Below are positions 17,245 to 19,956 of a stretch of 19,956 nucleotides of DNA, one piece after another (position 1 is the stretch's first letter; every line of letters begins with the position of its first letter). Origin of the DNA: WRDS01 sp964492775 (GTDB lineage: Bacteria; Actinomycetota; Coriobacteriia; Anaerosomatales; PHET01); the NCBI GenBank assembly GCA_964492775.1, contig CAZBLH010000030.1:1-19956 (forward strand), in the 5' to 3' direction. Both the position numbers and the translations under genes were made by a program. The notes beneath the pieces were generated by a model. It was not told where the DNA came from. It made no database searches and was given only the letters and a program-made list of their open reading frames with translations.

Positions 17245-18387
17245 TTAACGCGGACTCACCACCAGCTCTCCATCAACCAGCATCAAGCCGATGCGGCCAT
17301 CAAGAAGTGCAAGAAGCTCATTCCCTATCATATCCGCTCGCCACCCGGTCAGCAGCGGATGGCCCTCTCGCACCCCACCCGCCAGTCGCTCCAGGTCGTC
17401 ACGTGAGGCCAGCAACGGCATGGCCACGCCGTTCTCTCGCGCTCGCTTTCTGGTGAGCGCCACCATGAGATCGACTACCTCGTCCGAGCAGCTGACAGGC
17501 TTGCGACGCTTCGCGATCGAAGGCAGCTCATCATCGGGGACCGCGAGCCCGCGCTGCACCGCCACGAGCACCTCGGCGACGGCGCCTCGCCCGATCTTGT
17601 CGGTGACGCCCCTGATAGCCATGAGCTCGTCTGCGCTGGAGGGCACCCGCCGAGCTATCTCGACGATGCTCTCATCGCCGAGCACCCAGCGCTTGGGGAT
17701 GTCCCTGCGCATCGCGGTCCTCTCGCGCCACGCAGCAACCTCGCGTGCAACGGCGAGCTGTCGGCGGTTGAGCGAGGATACGCGCTTGACTCGGCGCCAC
17801 TGCTCCTCGGGCACGACCTCGTACGTTGCCGGGTCCTCCAGTCTGCGGAAATCGCTCTGCAGCCATGCCATTCGCCCGTCGCGCTCGAGCCGTTCGGCGA
17901 GGTTCCGGTACAGGGCCAACAAGTACCGCACGTCGTTGAGCGCGTACTCAACCTGCGTCTCGGAGAGTGGCCGTCTCGCCCAGTCCGTGTAGGTGTCACC
18001 CTTGTCGAGCTGCTTGCCGAGCACCTCGTTCATGAGCGCACCCAACCCGACCTGCTGCGGGAAGCCGGTAAGCGTAGCGGCTATCTGCGTGTCGAACACG
18101 GGCGCGGTGACGATCCCACATGCCTGGTAGAAGATCTCGAGGTCCTGGCTTCCAGCGTGCAAGATCTTGAGCACGTTCTGGTCGGCGAGCAGTTCACACA
18201 GAGGCGAGAGATCATCGAACGCCAGCGGGTCAACAATCGCGGCAACCTCGTCAGTGGCAACCTGAATCAGACAGAGTTTCGCGTAGTAGGTACGTTCACG
18301 CATGAACTCGGTGTCGATGCCCACGAGCGGAGACCGGCGAAGTGTGGCGACCAGTTCTCGCAGTTGATTCGTGTCGGTGACGTACAA
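17245..18387 (-). CDS. rnd: Ribonuclease D (DEDDy 3'-5' exoribonuclease, HRDC domain)
   Basis: The enzyme trims the 3' ends of tRNA and other stable RNAs. From the chosen start it has 380 residues: Exo I DTEF (25-28), Exo II HAGSQDLE with D82, and Exo III YALND with Y148 and D152. An HRDC helical domain follows at about 205-285, with a further helical C-terminal region. The start TTG 18387 is preferred because AAGGAG lies exactly 5 nt upstream and the product then begins MYVTDTN, much like E. coli RNase D. The alternatives GTG 18441 and ATG 18438 add 17-18 residues (MSTTHHHND) with a poor ribosome site. Divergent from the kinase-like gene at 18458. Confidence 0.94.
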   Translation of the reverse strand: MYVTDTNQLRELVATLRRSPLVGIDTEFMRERTYYAKLCLIQVATDEVAAIVDPLAFDDLSPLCELLADQNVLKILHAGSQDLEIFYQACGIVTAPVFDTQIAATLTGFPQQVGLGALMNEVLGKQLDKGDTYTDWARRPLSETQVEYALNDVRYLLALYRNLAERLERDGRMAWLQSDFRRLEDPATYEVVPEEQWRRVKRVSSLNRRQLAVAREVAAWRERTAMRRDIPKRWVLGDESIVEIARRVPSSADELMAIRGVTDKIGRGAVAEVLVAVQRGLAVPDDELPSIAKRRKPVSCSDEVVDLMVALTRKRARENGVAMPLLASRDDLERLAGGVREGHPLLTGWRADMIGNELLALLDGRIGLMLVDGELVVSPR

Positions 18388-18423
18388 CGCTTCTCCTTCT
18401 TCCGAACGCACGTCATTATGGTG

Positions 18424-18466
18424 GTGAGTCGTACTCATCACCTCGCCGAGAAGGACCGTGACTCAC
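18424..18466. repeat. Inverted repeat spanning the rnd/lipid-kinase divergent start region
   Basis: GTGAGTC (18424-18430) and GACTCAC (18460-18466) form a 7-bp inverted repeat 29 nt apart. Within it TGAGT/ACTCA (18425-18429/18433-18437) gives a shorter palindrome. The right arm overlaps the GTG start of the + gene. It may be an operator for the divergent pair or a chance pairing. Confidence 0.35.
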
Positions 18467-19402
18467 GTGCGCGTTCTAGTCATCGTGAACGATCGGGCGG
18501 GAGCCGGGGATGCCGGGCTCTACCAGTTCGTCCGCCTGCTCGGCCTCGCGGGCTGCGAAGTCGTCCTTCGCTACGTCACCGAGATCAGTGGCGTAGCGCT
18601 ACTCGCAGCCGACGCGGACACCTTCGATCGCATCGTCGTAGCCGGCGGCGACGGGACCGTCTCGGCAGTATGTTACGCGACTCGGGTCGCGGGCGTCCCG
18701 CTGCTGCCCTTCCCTGCGGGCACGGCGAACCTCTTGGCTTCGAACCTCGCGCTGCCGCTCGAGCCCCCGGACCTCGCCGAGGTACTCCTCAACGGTGTGG
18801 AGGTCGAGTTCGATCTCGGCGAACTGACTCTCGAGACCGCAGAGGGCACATCTGAGACCTGCGGCTTCATCATCATGGCCGGCGCGGGATACGACGCGGC
18901 AATCATGGAGGGCGCCGTTTCTCTGAAGCCTGCGCTGGGACCGGCAGCCTACCTTGTCTCGGCGATGAGCAACCTCATGCCTGACACGGCGGTGTTCGAC
19001 CTGACCATCGACGGGAGGCGGATCCGCTCGAACGGTATCGCGGTTCTGCTGGTCAACTTCGGGCGCATACAGTTCGACCTACCGGTGACGCCTAGCTCGG
19101 ACCCGAGGGATGGCGTATTCGAGGTGGCCGTGTTGCGGACCCGGACCGCGGTAGGCCTCTTGCCGGCACTGACCGCTGCGATGCTCGACCGCACAGGTGA
19201 GTACTTCGACCGAGCAAGCGGCGTTGAGTTGTACCGGGGGTCACATATCACGGTCGCAGCAGAGCCGGCTATGCGAGCGCAGTCTGATGGTGACGCGCAT
19301 TCGGCGATGACGCCCTTCTCAGCACGCGTCCTTCCAAGGGCGACGAAGCTACTTGTTCCGGCCGGCTCCTACTACGCGCAGGAATCGTACTCACTCGACT
19401 AG
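18458..19402 (+). CDS. Diacylglycerol-kinase-family lipid kinase (YegS/DgkB-like)
   Basis: The 314-residue protein has the ATP-binding signature GGDGTV at 63-68, an N-terminal VNDRAGAGDAG corresponding to the NPxxG loop, and PAGTANLLASNLALP (86-100), the catalytic-domain loop. The C-terminal beta-rich lobe has FEVAVLRTRT. Members phosphorylate diacylglycerol, sphingoid or other lipid alcohols at the membrane; the substrate here is not decidable. The start GTG 18458 has AAGGA only about 3 nt away and GTG 18467 would give 12 nt, so the start is uncertain by three codons. Its TAG overlaps the stop codon of the convergent cytochrome gene. Confidence 0.88.
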   Translation: MTHVRVLVIVNDRAGAGDAGLYQFVRLLGLAGCEVVLRYVTEISGVALLAADADTFDRIVVAGGDGTVSAVCYATRVAGVPLLPFPAGTANLLASNLALPLEPPDLAEVLLNGVEVEFDLGELTLETAEGTSETCGFIIMAGAGYDAAIMEGAVSLKPALGPAAYLVSAMSNLMPDTAVFDLTIDGRRIRSNGIAVLLVNFGRIQFDLPVTPSSDPRDGVFEVAVLRTRTAVGLLPALTAAMLDRTGEYFDRASGVELYRGSHITVAAEPAMRAQSDGDAHSAMTPFSARVLPRATKLLVPAGSYYAQESYSLD

Positions 19403-19698
19403 CTGTGATTCTCCGCCAGGTAGTCCACGATACTGTCGCGCTCGCCATCGGTGAGATCCAGGCCGTAGCCTTCCATGCGCTCAACCGTGTCGGCCCACGC
19501 AGATCGGCCCTTTTTCACAGGCTCGACCCTGTCGAAACCATGGCAAGACCCACCACACTTTTCTTTGGTCAGCTCCTCGGCGGACGCCTCCACCCCGTTT
19601 GAGGGAGCGTCCGGCTCCGAGCTTGAGCAACCCGCCACCGGAAATGCCAACGCGGCAACCAGAACGAACGCCGCCAGCAGTGTCCATCGGATACGCAT
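19399..19698 (-). CDS. Small lipoprotein c-type cytochrome with CX3CH haem motif
   Basis: The 99-residue protein starts with a lipoprotein signal peptide: MRIRW, a hydrophobic stretch 6-20, then lipobox VAGC with C24, so it is probably exported and lipid-anchored outside the membrane. A short serine/acidic spacer leads to a mini cytochrome c domain. The haem-binding segment reads KCGGSCHG, C48-x3-C52-H53, with three residues between the cysteines instead of the usual two. M75 in ERMEGYG is the likely distal ligand, and the C-terminal helix ends VDYLAENHS. A related W...RM...YLA pattern occurs in small monohaem electron-transfer domains. The start ATG 19698 is fixed by AAGGAGG 6 nt upstream. 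No redox partner is encoded nearby. Confidence 0.85.
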   Translation of the reverse strand: MRIRWTLLAAFVLVAALAFPVAGCSSSEPDAPSNGVEASAEELTKEKCGGSCHGFDRVEPVKKGRSAWADTVERMEGYGLDLTDGERDSIVDYLAENHS

Positions 19699-19713
19699 CG
19701 TTGACCTCCTTGA

Positions 19714-19729
19714 TCGCACATCAGTGCGA
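19714..19729 (-). promoter_or_regulatory. Hairpin or operator next to the cytochrome ribosome site
   Basis: TCGCAC (19714-19719) and GTGCGA (19724-19729) form a perfect 6-bp inverted repeat with a 4-nt centre, ending 3 nt before the AGGAGG of the cytochrome gene. It could fold in the mRNA leader or be bound as DNA. A TACATT hexamer just upstream in the transcript direction is a possible -10. Confidence 0.35.
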
Positions 19730-19810
19730 ATGTACCCGCTTCTTGCGCTGACAGGTACGTGCGGCCTCGATGACCGGATGCTGGACGCGTCGCAGCGTCT
19801 CATGACAAAC

Positions 19811-19839
19811 GAAAAACCTCGGCGAGATCGCCGAGGTTT
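19811..19839 (-). terminator. Intrinsic terminator on the minus strand
   Basis: AAACCTCGGCG (19814-19824) and CGCCGAGGTTT (19829-19839) pair over 11 bp with a 4-nt loop. On the minus strand the stem continues into TTTTTCGTTT, a good U run; on the + strand it does not. It ends a transcript coming from beyond the right edge or from the folded segment at 19855-19952, upstream of the cytochrome gene. Confidence 0.78.
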
Positions 19840-19956
19840 CAGAAGTCACAGATGGTGGGCCATCGTGGATGGTCTTGTAACCCACGTACTCGCTGTCGCC
19901 TAACGTTGAGGCGCATAAGCTGCGAACGAGCGCCTCGTTTCCGCCGTTAACTGTAC
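19840..19956. other. Non-coding right edge with inverted repeats, weakly attC-like
   Basis: GTGGG/CCCAC (19855-19859/19881-19885) encloses CCATC/GATGG (19860-19864/19868-19872). Further right TAACG/CGTTA (19901-19905/19945-19949) encloses GAGGCGC/GCGCCTC (19908-19914/19930-19936). The outer bases read GCCTAAC at 19898 and GTTAACT at 19946, which loosely resemble the RYYYAAC and GTTRRRY boxes of an integron attC site, though the spacers are uneven (2 versus 8 nt) and the second box fits 6 of 7. No convincing gene is seen. Confidence 0.35.

Noticed and set aside
19475..19903. 142-codon + strand frame reaching the TAA of the attC-like site, as an integron cassette gene
   Set aside because: It runs antisense through the cytochrome gene and its ribosome site, has arginine- and serine-rich shadow composition and no own ribosome site.

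Overview
This is a high-GC, gene-dense bacterial window that looks like a chromosomal core-type segment rather than a mobile island. The ferrochelatase resembles the actinobacterial coproporphyrin form (a GFGGP segment near the N-terminus), the haem genes run hemE-hemH-hemY, and GTG and TTG starts are common. The window also carries a hydrogenase-maturation protease and a corrinoid-activator (RACo-type) protein. Together these suggest a deep-branching, probably anaerobic or facultative Actinomycetota with some respiratory haem chemistry. The taxonomic call is inference.

Layout, left to right. At 1-66 is the tail of an unrecognised + gene, followed by a strong terminator. A + pair follows: a HemN/HemW-family radical SAM protein (226-1554) and a HyaD/HybD-type [NiFe]-hydrogenase maturation protease (1624-2229). 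A single-chain transketolase lies on the minus strand (2237-4159), divergent from an inositol-monophosphatase-like gene (4249-5064, +). The minus-strand haem block reads hemE (9242-10312), hemH/cpfC (8256-9233), then two tandem hemY/cgoX paralogues (6592-8163 and 5078-6595) joined by a GTGA stop/start overlap. Upstream of hemE, and separated from it by a terminator, is acs, acetyl-CoA synthetase (10467-12455, -).

The 521-base gap at 12456-12976 is the largest non-coding stretch. It contains two hairpins in the acs leader, a tandem nonamer repeat over a possible acs promoter, and, on the opposite strand, a promoter-like pair followed by a compact predicted RNA fold and a 13-bp terminator stem. 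This is the best candidate here for something undescribed, a free-standing structured RNA of about 180 nt.

Right of the gap, a minus-strand run reads rnd (RNase D), a YugP-type membrane zinc peptidase, xseA, xseB, a HIT protein and a [2Fe-2S]/ASKHA corrinoid-activator protein. From xseA onward, adjacent genes overlap or lie 1 nt apart. A diacylglycerol-kinase-family gene (18458-19402, +) diverges from rnd and shares its stop-codon bases with a convergent gene for a small lipoprotein cytochrome c that has an unusual CX3CH haem motif (19399-19698, -). The right edge (19699-19956) holds no convincing gene, but has a minus-strand terminator preceded by two more inverted-repeat structures, one weakly resembling an integron attC site.

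How the genes fit together: hemE, hemH and hemY supply the late steps of haem synthesis, and the c-type cytochrome would use haem. The radical SAM protein may handle porphyrin or haem, but lacks the fourth cysteine typical of true HemN. acs makes acetyl-CoA from acetate, and the corrinoid activator hints at one-carbon or acetyl-CoA-pathway methyl transfer elsewhere in the genome. No coproheme decarboxylase (ChdC/HemQ), hydrogenase structural genes or corrinoid proteins are in this window.
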